A stretch of DNA of 19,021 nucleotides from Planctomycetaceae bacterium (GCA_024642765.1 JAHEAM010000010.1:1-19021), one strand, 5' to 3'; counted from the stretch's first letter, positions 6,293-14,182 are shown. Numbers and translations are program-made. The notes: a model not told the origin generated them from the sequence alone.

Positions 6293-8464
6293 TTAAAACT
6301 TTCGTCGGAGTTCGACGCGAACGCCGTTGATGTCTTCGCTTTCGGACAAGAGCCCGAGCATGGCGTCGGCGCGGATCAGAATCGAGTTCGTAAGTGGCAA
6401 CTGATAGCGAATCGCGAAACCGTATTGCGGTCCAGCGGCAACTCGATTCGCACGGTCCCCAATGACACTCATCATCGCCGATTCTAAGATCAGCTGTTGG
6501 CCAAAGTCATTCGCCAACAGATTCACCCCCAACGCGGCACCGACGGTGTTGTTCGCAGTGGCATCCAGTGTTGGGTAGTTCGTCAAGTTATCGGACTCAA
6601 ACAAAATCCCTGTATTCCGCAAAACGCCGCCCGCAGCCGCTGCCCGTGCCGCCGATTGCGGACGATCAAAACCGGCGAACATATTCAAATAGGGCACAAT
6701 GTTGGACGGACTAGACGTGATCAAGGAGTTTTCTGAAAGCAACAAAACGCCGTCGGCCGTTCCCGGGGCGACCCCCGTATCCTGGCCAGCATTCACTATC
6801 ACTCGCGTTGAATTCGACAACAAACGCCCTAGCCGCCGCGTGTAACCAACGCCCACATTGTGATAACTGCGATCGATTGCATCACTGCGATCATCTAAAA
6901 ACGCATAATCCAACTCGAGATAGCCGTTCCATGCCTCGACAAAACTAGCAACGCCATAAATTCGTCCGGCATTGTTGTCATTGCCAAACGTGGGGCTTGT
7001 GACATTGTCGTAGCCTGCAAAAAACGTCACGTCCATGTTCGAGATATTCCAGGCTGGAACGTTTCGGGCTGGAACCGTAGCAGCGAAGCCCAAAACATTG
7101 TCTTCCATCCACACGCCGTTTTGAAACAGCAAGGGCATAACACCGATCGCAATCGGCAAATCAAACGGCATGGTCTTGTCCGCCAATCCACCCCAGAGCG
7201 ACCCCAGGTCACCCTCGAAGAAGCCATTGATCACGTTAAAGTTAAACTCCGACACAAAATTATTGTTGTCGAATTCGTACCGTGTACTATTCGCACCCCG
7301 CGTTGATGGCGAAACAAACATGTTGAAGCGTTCAGTGCCAGTTAGCTTCAAGTCAAAGAAAAGATTTGTTTGGGTAGCGACGAGTGACGAGTAGTTATTT
7401 ACATTTTTGTTCGAGGCAGCGCCGATCCGCGAGTCTCCAAAAATAATGAACTGCGGGTTTACCGGATTATGTGAACCAAGGATGGTGTTTGATTTGGAAA
7501 GGGGCCCGAGTTGATACCAAGGCCGCCCTAGCTCAATGAGTGGACGTTGAACAGCGTTGAGGTATTTGCCTTCATAAACGCCCATTTCGGCGTTTGGATC
7601 GTAAGCGTTTTCATAACATGGGCCAGGATCAAAATCGTGCAGCGATGGTTGTATCCCCATGGCCCGAGCATCCATGTTTGGTTCATGATGGGTGAACGTC
7701 TCACCGATTTTAGGCTGCGCCGCCAGTTGGAAAACCGATTGATCTTTGCCACCAATTTGGCTTGGCATTGAAGCAGATGTTGTATTTGTTTTTGAAATCG
7801 TGCCGACCGAAGCTGCTTCAGGAGAATCTGGATTTGAACGCTCCGGCGCTTTGGAACTACTGAACTTTGAATCATAAGTCGAGGGAGCAAAAGAAGGCAT
7901 TCCTGACGGCACCATTGCTGTCCGGGGACTTTCGGCCGTTTGTTCGGTTTCGAGCCGAAGCTCGTTGACAACCGGATTTCTCTGCAGCACAGTATTCGGT
8001 GCAACTGCTTGTGTCGTGTTCGGTTCCAAGACAGACGCCGGTGACTGATGTTGCTCGGAATCCTCGTCTGGCGCCCACAGCTTGATTGACGAATCGTTAA
8101 GCGAGGATTCTTCCAAACTCGTGCTTGGAGACGGCGTAGCTGTCTCCGGCGGAACAATCGTATCGTTCACAAACGCATGGGTCATGCCGACCAACAAAGC
8201 ATGGTGACTGGGCTCACCGTCGACGTGAGAGTCCCGAGGTCGGGGTTCAGGGTTGGTAGTATCAACGGCTGATTGTTGAGGCGATTCAAGGCATCCGTCG
8301 ACGATTGGCGATTGGCTTATATCATCGTGGATTGTTGCGGAAATTTGTTTCGCTGCCGGAATACTTGGGGCAGTCGAATACATGCACACAAACGCGACGA
8401 CAGCGAAGGCCACTAATGCCAGCACAGCGTTCGACCAATTTGGGTTTTGATCTTGCTCGTGCAT
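6293..8464 (-). CDS. Putative outer-membrane beta-barrel protein with N-terminal anchor and long linker
   Basis: A 723-residue protein of unrecognised family. Residues 13-29 form a hydrophobic signal or anchor. Residues 30 to about 300 are Ser/Thr/Pro/Glu-rich and probably disordered, containing TQAVAPNT at 151-158. From about 305 to the end the sequence alternates short amphipathic strands with Asn/Gly turns (for example YNSSLVATQTNLFFDLKL-like patterns, FFAGYDNV, GYLELDYAFLDD), and it ends in VELRRKF with a terminal Phe, the usual signal of outer-membrane barrels. It starts six bases after the stop of the cytochrome gene, with AAGGA in that gap, so the two form an operon. Partnership with the cytochrome (porin-cytochrome style) is inference. 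The weakly charged N-terminus is unusual for a cleavable signal peptide, so the protein might stay anchored in the inner membrane instead. Confidence 0.7.
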   Translation of the reverse strand: MHEQDQNPNWSNAVLALVAFAVVAFVCMYSTAPSIPAAKQISATIHDDISQSPIVDGCLESPQQSAVDTTNPEPRPRDSHVDGEPSHHALLVGMTHAFVNDTIVPPETATPSPSTSLEESSLNDSSIKLWAPDEDSEQHQSPASVLEPNTTQAVAPNTVLQRNPVVNELRLETEQTAESPRTAMVPSGMPSFAPSTYDSKFSSSKAPERSNPDSPEAASVGTISKTNTTSASMPSQIGGKDQSVFQLAAQPKIGETFTHHEPNMDARAMGIQPSLHDFDPGPCYENAYDPNAEMGVYEGKYLNAVQRPLIELGRPWYQLGPLSKSNTILGSHNPVNPQFIIFGDSRIGAASNKNVNNYSSLVATQTNLFFDLKLTGTERFNMFVSPSTRGANSTRYEFDNNNFVSEFNFNVINGFFEGDLGSLWGGLADKTMPFDLPIAIGVMPLLFQNGVWMEDNVLGFAATVPARNVPAWNISNMDVTFFAGYDNVTSPTFGNDNNAGRIYGVASFVEAWNGYLELDYAFLDDRSDAIDRSYHNVGVGYTRRLGRLLSNSTRVIVNAGQDTGVAPGTADGVLLLSENSLITSSPSNIVPYLNMFAGFDRPQSAARAAAAGGVLRNTGILFESDNLTNYPTLDATANNTVGAALGVNLLANDFGQQLILESAMMSVIGDRANRVAAGPQYGFAIRYQLPLTNSILIRADAMLGLLSESEDINGVRVELRRKF

Positions 8465-8470
8465 GTCCTT

Positions 8471-10783
8471 CTACCAAATCTCAAAGACAGAGGACTGCAC
8501 ATGAAAATCAGCTGCTTCTTGCGTCATCGCCTTCATCATTTCGGGAGTTGCACCGCAAAAGCGCATAAAATAAACCGGATGCGAACGACTTCGCATTCGC
8601 ACAGACAATCGGTACGTTCCTGGGTTTTGAAAGCAGTCAGCAGGGATCACAAATTTGGCTTTACGTTCCGCGTTTGGTGGTAATGAGTGAGCCTCCATGC
8701 GAATGAATGGGGGATGATTAATGACCGTTGAGGGCTGGGGTGCCGGACGAAGAAACGGCAGTTGATCAATGTCAAGGTTCACGGGCAGATACATTTCGCG
8801 ATCCGTGCCCTTGACGTTGGTCGTCAAAAATTTTGTTTGCAGATTGAACAGTTGCTTGTCGAGAGGCACTCTTCGATTCAAGACGTCGCGCGAATGAATA
8901 TCGGCCAGATCGCCATCGGTATCCAAATAGCCCGTCTCCCAGATTCGTTCTCCATTTGGGCCAATCAAAACGACATTCATCCAAATTTGTGGCTGAGCAC
9001 CCAGCGAGCCGCTGGGCATGTTGTGACCGTTGTTTGTGTTGGTCAAGCAATAGTACAAGGTTAGGGGCGCACCCAATTTTGGGTTGCAGGTAAAAAAGGG
9101 GCCGTCAAGCTGAGAGCCGTTTTCGAGCACCTGCCGCCGCACGTCTTTTTTGTAGGCAATTTTCTGGATGTTCTTATCAACAATTTCTCGCGCGTCCATC
9201 CGATCGTCGGCCGAACTCCAAATTGATGGGAAATACGGGTGAATTTGGCCAACGGCAACAGCCTTTTCAAAAGCCTCCGTACCCCAACCGGCCTGCCAAT
9301 CGAACAACAGCCACTCGTTAAAGTGCCATCGATCGGCCGATTTGCTTTGCGGGAAGATACCAGGATGCGTGATTGGATAGCCCGGACCGTAATACATATG
9401 GTTGGTGTGTTTTCGTTCAGGGTTGACGACTTTGTCGTTGACAACCGCAGCGGGCCCGACCGAATAGCCTTCCGCCATCCCTGGGACTTTTCCCATATGG
9501 CAGTCTTGGCAAGTCGTCCCTTCACGCCAGGCGGGTGACGCTCGATACTGATCCCAAACAACTTCCAGTTTGATTCCTGGTTGCACAGCTACTTGGTGGC
9601 AAGAAGCGCAAAAGGTTGACTCGGAGAGTTCTTCGAATTGAATCGCGCGGCGGTGAATCGCCTGCCCCGTTCCAGTCGTCGAGTCAGGGAGGACTTTGAA
9701 AAACTCTTTGTACTTAATCGCCGTTTCAACAGCGATACCGTCACCTGCTCCATAGACGGGTTCATTGATATCGCCTGGCTCAATGCGACGTTCGCCATTG
9801 GCCTTGGTGTAATTCGTTTTGACTCGATGACAGGCGACACAAGTCACTCCTTCACGAAACACTTTGGGGCCGTCCCAAATTGGCTGGTCACGGCGGAGGC
9901 CCATCGTCGTTGCGACAGGCGCATGACAACGCAAACAAAAGTAGCCGACCGTTCCTTGGGCTAGATCATTGATCTTCTGCTCAAAGACATGGAACATTGG
10001 CGAAACAGCAGCGTAGGCATGACTCGACACAGACCACTCATCAAAAATCTGTTGGTGACATACGGCGCATTCTTCTGCCGAAGGAAACGCCCCTCGCGAA
10101 TAAACATTCGCATGCGGATCCTCGTCGCAGGCCGCTGTGTTCGGTGCAACCGCTTGAGTTGCATTGGCGTGTGGATTCCATGCCTGAGCGCTTTGACCTA
10201 ACATGATGTTGCCAGACAGTCGCGGGTTGACTGGAGTTCCAACCATGGGTTGATTGGTGTCGTCCGGCGTAAAAAAGTCATTTGTATCAAACGTACCTGT
10301 CGACGAACTCGCGGTGGGTGTCGCAACAGTTTTTTTCTCAGCGTTTGAATTGCGAGCTGGCAACCCTGATGGGCCGTTTGCAGGTGCGGCCGACATGGGT
10401 TCTTGGTAGGACGCCAATTGGATCGACTTTGAATAAGCTTCGGAAGGGTTCAGTCCAGGCAAATTGGAGATGCAAACGTTGGGCAGACTTGTCAAAACGG
10501 GATCAGCGGTACCGTTCGCGATTTTTTTGGACAAATCGACAAGTAATTCTTGATTCGAGCAAATCAACTGCAGCAGCTCACTTTCGCTAATCTCCCGATC
10601 CCCCCCTCCTTCAATATTATCAATAAAACCTTTTTCGAATGTGCTACCCGGTATTTTGGTTCTGGGCAAAACGGATAGATATTTTGCTTGCTCGATTTCT
10701 TCAGGTTGGACGAAAAAAAAAGCCAAAAGCAGGCCCCCTACGATGGAAATAGCGAGCAGCAAAAGGGAGGAAGTTCTGTTCAT
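8471..10783 (-). CDS. Membrane-anchored pentaheme c-type cytochrome (cytochrome c554-like)
   Basis: The 770-residue product (from the ATG at 10783) has a membrane anchor at 4-24 and a low-complexity Ser/Thr/Pro linker to about 215. A multiheme domain follows with five CxxCH motifs: CAVCH (239-243), CLRCH (283-287), CVACH (315-319), CASCH (392-396) and CQDCH (425-429). Spacing and context (SSHAYA, CHAPVATTMG) resemble the cytochrome c554/c-prime group of multiheme proteins. The C-terminal part contains NTNNGHNMPSG (582-592), a motif typical of the beta domain that follows such heme domains. It should be exported and haemylated in the periplasm, moving electrons at the envelope; donor and acceptor are unknown. 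An in-frame TTG at 10924 would add 47 polar residues before the anchor; neither start has a Shine-Dalgarno. The downstream barrel gene follows after six bases. Confidence 0.87.
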   Translation of the reverse strand: MNRTSSLLLLAISIVGGLLLAFFFVQPEEIEQAKYLSVLPRTKIPGSTFEKGFIDNIEGGGDREISESELLQLICSNQELLVDLSKKIANGTADPVLTSLPNVCISNLPGLNPSEAYSKSIQLASYQEPMSAAPANGPSGLPARNSNAEKKTVATPTASSSTGTFDTNDFFTPDDTNQPMVGTPVNPRLSGNIMLGQSAQAWNPHANATQAVAPNTAACDEDPHANVYSRGAFPSAEECAVCHQQIFDEWSVSSHAYAAVSPMFHVFEQKINDLAQGTVGYFCLRCHAPVATTMGLRRDQPIWDGPKVFREGVTCVACHRVKTNYTKANGERRIEPGDINEPVYGAGDGIAVETAIKYKEFFKVLPDSTTGTGQAIHRRAIQFEELSESTFCASCHQVAVQPGIKLEVVWDQYRASPAWREGTTCQDCHMGKVPGMAEGYSVGPAAVVNDKVVNPERKHTNHMYYGPGYPITHPGIFPQSKSADRWHFNEWLLFDWQAGWGTEAFEKAVAVGQIHPYFPSIWSSADDRMDAREIVDKNIQKIAYKKDVRRQVLENGSQLDGPFFTCNPKLGAPLTLYYCLTNTNNGHNMPSGSLGAQPQIWMNVVLIGPNGERIWETGYLDTDGDLADIHSRDVLNRRVPLDKQLFNLQTKFLTTNVKGTDREMYLPVNLDIDQLPFLRPAPQPSTVINHPPFIRMEAHSLPPNAERKAKFVIPADCFQNPGTYRLSVRMRSRSHPVYFMRFCGATPEMMKAMTQEAADFHVQSSVFEIW

Positions 10784-10964
10784 GGCTAGCAGATTTTCGG
10801 AACTTGCGCGGAAATACGTGTCTGTTGTCGGGTTTTCATTGGTATCGGAATTCTGTCCGTCAAAGTCCACCCAATTGGCATTCTTTGGCTGACTGGAAAA
10901 GATCGATTCGATATCTTTCGGCAAAAAACTGTGTTTCAGGCGGAAAAAAAGCCAATATCAGCCC

Positions 10965-10994
10965 TTGTGAAAACGGCAGCGCGATCCTTATACT
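10965..10994 (+). promoter_or_regulatory. Sigma-70-like promoter of rpmJ
   Basis: A -35-like TTGTGA (10965-10970) and a -10 TATACT (10989-10994) are 18 bases apart. Transcription would start near 11001, giving a leader of about 37 bases before the rpmJ ATG. The promoter sits in the divergent region shared with the cytochrome operon. Confidence 0.55.
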
Positions 10995-11037
10995 AATCCG
11001 TTTCGAAAATTTGAATCTTGATGAAAGCAATTCGACG

Positions 11038-11151
11038 ATGAAAGTCCGCGCGAGCGTTAAGAAAGTATGTGAAAACTGCAAAGTCGTCCGCCGAAAAGGA
11101 CGTGTTTACGTGATTTGCACGAACCCTCGACACAAGCAACGCCAAGGTTAA
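11038..11151 (+). CDS. rpmJ: 50S ribosomal protein L36 (bL36)
   Basis: The 37-residue product, MKVRASVKKVCENCK to RHKQRQG, is a full-length L36. It carries the complete zinc-binding set Cys11, Cys14, Cys27 and His32, so it is the zinc-containing (C+) form. L36 is the smallest protein of the large subunit. The ATG at 11038 gives exactly the conserved N-terminus. In many bacteria rpmJ follows infA or secY and precedes rpsM; here it heads the cluster after a divergent cytochrome gene, with its own promoter about 45 bases upstream, and is separated from rpsM by 337 bases. Confidence 0.97.
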   Translation: MKVRASVKKVCENCKVVRRKGRVYVICTNPRHKQRQG

Positions 11152-11488
11152 TGCTAAGGCTGGTCAAACGCTAAGGCTAATGGCAGCGCAAAGTTAACTC
11201 CGCCATGGGTTAAGTCGGCGTCTAATTAAGTCAACGCGAAGGGGCGACGACAATATTAGTAGGCAAAATTAAGGTAAAACGGCAAAAGCAGAGTTAGTTT
11301 GGCACTAACGCATCCTCCTTTTGCAAAATGCGTCCGACGTTTCGTCAAGTAAATTTGCGAATTCAAACAAATCAATTGCAGTGTTTTGGCTATAGCCACC
11401 ATTTGGTAGGCACCAAGGCGTTGCCGGCAAATTCCAAACCCAACCGGTTTTGAAAATGCCATCGAGATACATAAACAGGAGTTTTTGA
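11152..11488. other. rpmJ-rpsM intergenic region with a short direct repeat
   Basis: No gene is seen in these 337 bases. The segment AACGCCAAGGTTAATG (11138-11153, the end of rpmJ) is nearly repeated as AACGCTAAGGCTAATG (11167-11182), with a further GCTAAGGCT at 11153-11161, so a small local duplication has probably occurred. No convincing terminator or promoter for rpsM could be identified. The only clear signal is the rpsM ribosome binding site AGGAG at 11477-11481. Confidence 0.4.
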
Positions 11489-11872
11489 ATGCCACGTATT
11501 TTGGGTGTTGACATCCCGAATGACAAGAAAGCGATCATTTCGCTAACCTACCTGTATGGCGTCGGGCCAAATGTTGCGCGCGAGCTGTGCCACAAAGCTG
11601 GCGTTGACGGAAACGTTTTGGCACGCGAGCTAACGGACGAAGAGATCAGCCGAATCGCAGTAATCGCCGAACGCGATTATACCGTCGAAGGTCCGTTGCG
11701 TCGGCAAATCGGTCAAAATATCGATCGCTTAAAACAAGTCAAATGCTATCGCGGCATGCGGCATCGCATGGGATTACCAGTTCGTGGCCAGCGAACACGA
11801 ACAAATGCACGGACCCGAAAGGGTCCAAAGAAAACCGTCGCGGGCAAAAAGGGCGTCAAGGATTTGAAATAA
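11489..11872 (+). CDS. rpsM: 30S ribosomal protein S13 (uS13)
   Basis: The 127-residue product begins MPRILGVDIPNDKKA and has the family's helix-two-turn-helix LTYLYGVGP (19-27), the RRQIGQNIDRL segment, and the basic C-terminal tail GMRHRMGLPVRGQRTRTNAR, which contacts 16S rRNA and the P-site tRNA in the subunit head. The length is normal. AGGAG ends seven bases before the ATG, a good Shine-Dalgarno. It is followed by rpsK after 95 bases, in the standard alpha-operon order. Confidence 0.98.
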   Translation: MPRILGVDIPNDKKAIISLTYLYGVGPNVARELCHKAGVDGNVLARELTDEEISRIAVIAERDYTVEGPLRRQIGQNIDRLKQVKCYRGMRHRMGLPVRGQRTRTNARTRKGPKKTVAGKKGVKDLK

Positions 11873-11967
11873 TCCAGGCGATTCTGTTTCGAGTGTTCGG
11901 CGAACGACAGTCGAATCAACGATTACTTTATTTTACTTAGCATATTAAACGTTTTTGAGAGACAGAA

Positions 11968-12348
11968 ATGGCAAAGGCCACGAAACGACGTGTTCGACGA
12001 AATGTTACTTACGGTGTTGCCCACATTAATGCAACATTCAATAACATCATGGTGACGATCACAGACACAAAAGGTGAAACCTTGTGTTGGGCAAGTGCTG
12101 GAACCTGCGGCTTCAAGGGTAGTCGCAAGTCGACTCCGTTTGCTGGTCAAATGGCAGCTCAACAAGCCGCTGAAAAGGCCGTCAAATTTGGCATGAAGGA
12201 AATTGACGTACTGGTCAAAGGCCCCGGCAGTGGCCGCGAAAGCGCTATCACTGCGTTGCAAGCTGCTGGTTTGAACGTCAAGTCGATCGAGGATTGCACT
12301 CCAATTCCTCATAATGGCTGCCGACCACCAAAGAAACGACGCGTTTAG
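11968..12348 (+). CDS. rpsK: 30S ribosomal protein S11 (uS11)
   Basis: The 126-residue product contains the hallmark stretches GVAHINATFNNIMVTITD and GFKGSRKSTPFAGQMAA, KGPGSGRESAITALQAAG in the middle, and the C-terminal PIPHNGCRPPKKRRV. S11 sits on the platform of the small subunit near the mRNA exit. The length is usual for bacteria. GAGAGA just upstream of the ATG acts as ribosome binding site. The next gene is rpoA; rpsD, which often lies between them, is absent, and the 158-base gap instead holds two hairpins. Confidence 0.98.
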   Translation: MAKATKRRVRRNVTYGVAHINATFNNIMVTITDTKGETLCWASAGTCGFKGSRKSTPFAGQMAAQQAAEKAVKFGMKEIDVLVKGPGSGRESAITALQAAGLNVKSIEDCTPIPHNGCRPPKKRRV

Positions 12349-12363
12349 TCGTTTGAAACAATC

Positions 12364-12415
12364 GCCTTGTAATCACATAAGGCAAATCAGAAGCCGATTC
12401 TTGCGATCAGCTTCT
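12364..12415 (+). promoter_or_regulatory. Tandem hairpins in the rpsK-rpoA gap
   Basis: The first hairpin pairs GCCTT (12364-12368) with AAGGC (12379-12383). The second pairs AGAAGC (12389-12394) with GCTTCT (12410-12415), with an inner GAT/ATC helix (12396-12398 with 12406-12408) across one mismatch. Neither is followed by a T run, so they are not plain terminators. They may be an RNA-processing or protein-binding element controlling rpoA relative to the ribosomal genes; this role is inference. Confidence 0.35.
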
Positions 12416-12506
12416 TCATTGTGTTTAGAAACATTGATTCGGTTCGAGAAAAATTGATTGAATTCAATCGACCTTTGAACCTTGGTATTTTTTTGGAGAT
12501 TCTTGG

Positions 12507-13499
12507 ATGCACGTTCGTTGGCGTGGATTAGAGCTTCCTAGTAGTGTTGTGTGTGAACGCTCAACCCTGACTGCAAATTACGGCAAGTTTGTCGCCGAAC
12601 CGTTTGAGCGCGGATTTGGATCTACTATTGGCAATAGCCTTAGACGTGTTCTGCTTTCCAGCTTGGAAGGCAGTGCCGTTACCGAAATCAAGATTCGTGG
12701 TGCCAACCATGAGTTCACCTCGATTCCAGGCGTCAAAGAAGACGCAACGGATATCGTTCTGAACGTCAAATCGCTCGTTGTCAAAAACAACAGTGAGCAG
12801 ATGAAGGTCATCACGGTTGAGAAAAGTACTCCTGGCCCAATTACGGGTGCTGACATCAACACAGGTGGTGAAGTCGATGTGATCAACAAAGATCATGTCT
12901 TGGCGACGCTCACGATCGAAACTCCGTTCATGATGGAAATGGTCGTTCAAAATGGACGCGGCTATGTCCCTGTTGCGGAACTAAAAAGCGGTCGCGAGCA
13001 AGAAATCGGAATCATCTTGCTCGATGCTGTTTATAGCCCAGTAACCCGTGTTCGCTACGACGTCGAAGAAACTCGAGTTGGTCAAAAAACGAACTATGAC
13101 AAATTAACGATGGAGATTTGGACGGACGGTTCTCTTTCGCCAGAAATGGCTTTGGTTGAAGCCTCCAAAATCCTCCGCAAACACCTCAACCCGTTTGTCC
13201 AATACACAGAACTCGGTCCGCAAGTCCATTCGCAACCTCGCGCAATGGGCGGGCAAGATGCAATTCTGGAATCCAAACTCAATTTGACAATTCGCGAATT
13301 GCGATTTGGCGTTCGAGCGAACAACTGCTTGGAGAACGCTGGCATTCAAACGGTGCGAGATCTCGTGCAATACAACGAAGACCAGTTGATGGAACTTCGA
13401 AACTTTGGAGAAACTACGCTTGATGAAGTTCGCGAGAAACTAGGCGAACTCAACATGCATCTCGGAATGAAAGTCACGCGTTCGCCAATGATGGGCTAA
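12507..13499 (+). CDS. rpoA: DNA-directed RNA polymerase alpha subunit
   Basis: The 330-residue product has the assembly domain at about 1-235, with the signature EPFERGFGSTIGNSLRRVLL (31-50) used in dimerisation and beta/beta-prime contact. A linker follows, then the C-terminal domain at about 257-320. In the C-terminal domain VRANNC (269-274) aligns with E. coli VRSANC, so Arg270 and Asn273 correspond to the DNA UP-element contacts Arg265 and Asn268. RNFGETTLDEVREKL is the conserved last helix region. The length is typical. GGAG (12495-12498) lies eight bases before the ATG. The N-terminus (MHVRWRGLELPSSV) reads as a short lead-in to the first strand. Confidence 0.98.
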   Translation: MHVRWRGLELPSSVVCERSTLTANYGKFVAEPFERGFGSTIGNSLRRVLLSSLEGSAVTEIKIRGANHEFTSIPGVKEDATDIVLNVKSLVVKNNSEQMKVITVEKSTPGPITGADINTGGEVDVINKDHVLATLTIETPFMMEMVVQNGRGYVPVAELKSGREQEIGIILLDAVYSPVTRVRYDVEETRVGQKTNYDKLTMEIWTDGSLSPEMALVEASKILRKHLNPFVQYTELGPQVHSQPRAMGGQDAILESKLNLTIRELRFGVRANNCLENAGIQTVRDLVQYNEDQLMELRNFGETTLDEVREKLGELNMHLGMKVTRSPMMG

Positions 13500-13564
13500 G
13501 CACGACGTATTAGTAATTGATTGAACACCACATAAAAACAATTTTGCATTTTGGTAGTTAAACT

Positions 13565-14182
13565 ATGCGACACAAACGAAAAGGCAGACGACTTGGACGA
13601 AGCTCAAGTCACCGCAAGGCACTATTTTCAAATATGGCCGCGGCTCTCTTTCTGACCGAACGCGATCCTGATTTCTTTGAAGGCATGTATCAGGCTGATG
13701 GCAAAACAGCCGTGAATCCGCCCAAACACAAAGGGCGTATTATTACGACATTGGCCAAAGCCAAGGAATTGCGTCCAATCGTTGAACGCTGTATTACCCT
13801 TGCCAAAAAAGCCCTTCCGCACCAAGAAGCCGCTCAAGCTTTTGCGACAGATGCCGAACGAAATTCCGTAGCTTGGAAGACTTGGCGTGAAGGCGACGGT
13901 TGGAAGAAATGGAACGCCGCAATGGCTCCTGCAATTGCATTGCGCCGCCGGGCTTTTGCAATGTTGCGGCAAAAAGATGCAGTTCGGATTCTGTTTGACG
14001 AAATCGCACCCCGCATGACGGACCGCGATGGTGGTTACACTCGAATTCTCAAACTTGCGCAACCACGCTTGGGAGATGCCGGAGATCGAGCTATCCTCGA
14101 ATTGGTCGGACGACATGATCGAAAAGTGAAGACCAGCCAAAAACCAGCGTTCACCTCCGAAGAAAACGCAACGGACGAATAG
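13565..14182 (+). CDS. rplQ: 50S ribosomal protein L17 (bL17) with two internal insertions
   Basis: The 205-residue product carries the L17 core: MRHKRKGRRLGRSSSHRKAL at the start, RIITTLAKAKELRPIVE (58-74), and LFDEIAPRMTDRDGGYTRILKL (143-164). It is about 80 residues longer than E. coli L17 (127). The extra length falls in three places: about 26 residues at 30-57 between the first helix and TTLAKAKELR, about 40 residues at 84-124 (Trp-rich, WKTWREGDGWKKW), and a longer polar C-terminus. The core is intact, so the gene is functional and the insertions probably form surface extensions near the peptide exit tunnel. It ends the alpha operon, with a strong terminator 27 bases downstream. No clear Shine-Dalgarno precedes the ATG. 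Confidence 0.96.
   Translation: MRHKRKGRRLGRSSSHRKALFSNMAAALFLTERDPDFFEGMYQADGKTAVNPPKHKGRIITTLAKAKELRPIVERCITLAKKALPHQEAAQAFATDAERNSVAWKTWREGDGWKKWNAAMAPAIALRRRAFAMLRQKDAVRILFDEIAPRMTDRDGGYTRILKLAQPRLGDAGDRAILELVGRHDRKVKTSQKPAFTSEENATDE

Noticed and set aside
7528..8157. 209-codon open frame on the minus strand inside the barrel gene
   Set aside because: It is very rich in Arg, Gln and Ser, a typical shifted-frame reading of the barrel protein linker.
9061..9561. 166-codon minus-strand frame inside the cytochrome gene
   Set aside because: It overlaps the C-terminal part of the cytochrome, whose NTNNGHNMPSG motif lies in the main frame; the shifted frame is basic and patternless.
13628..14140. 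170-codon open frame antisense to rplQ
   Set aside because: rplQ in the other strand is unmistakable; this frame has no recognisable features.
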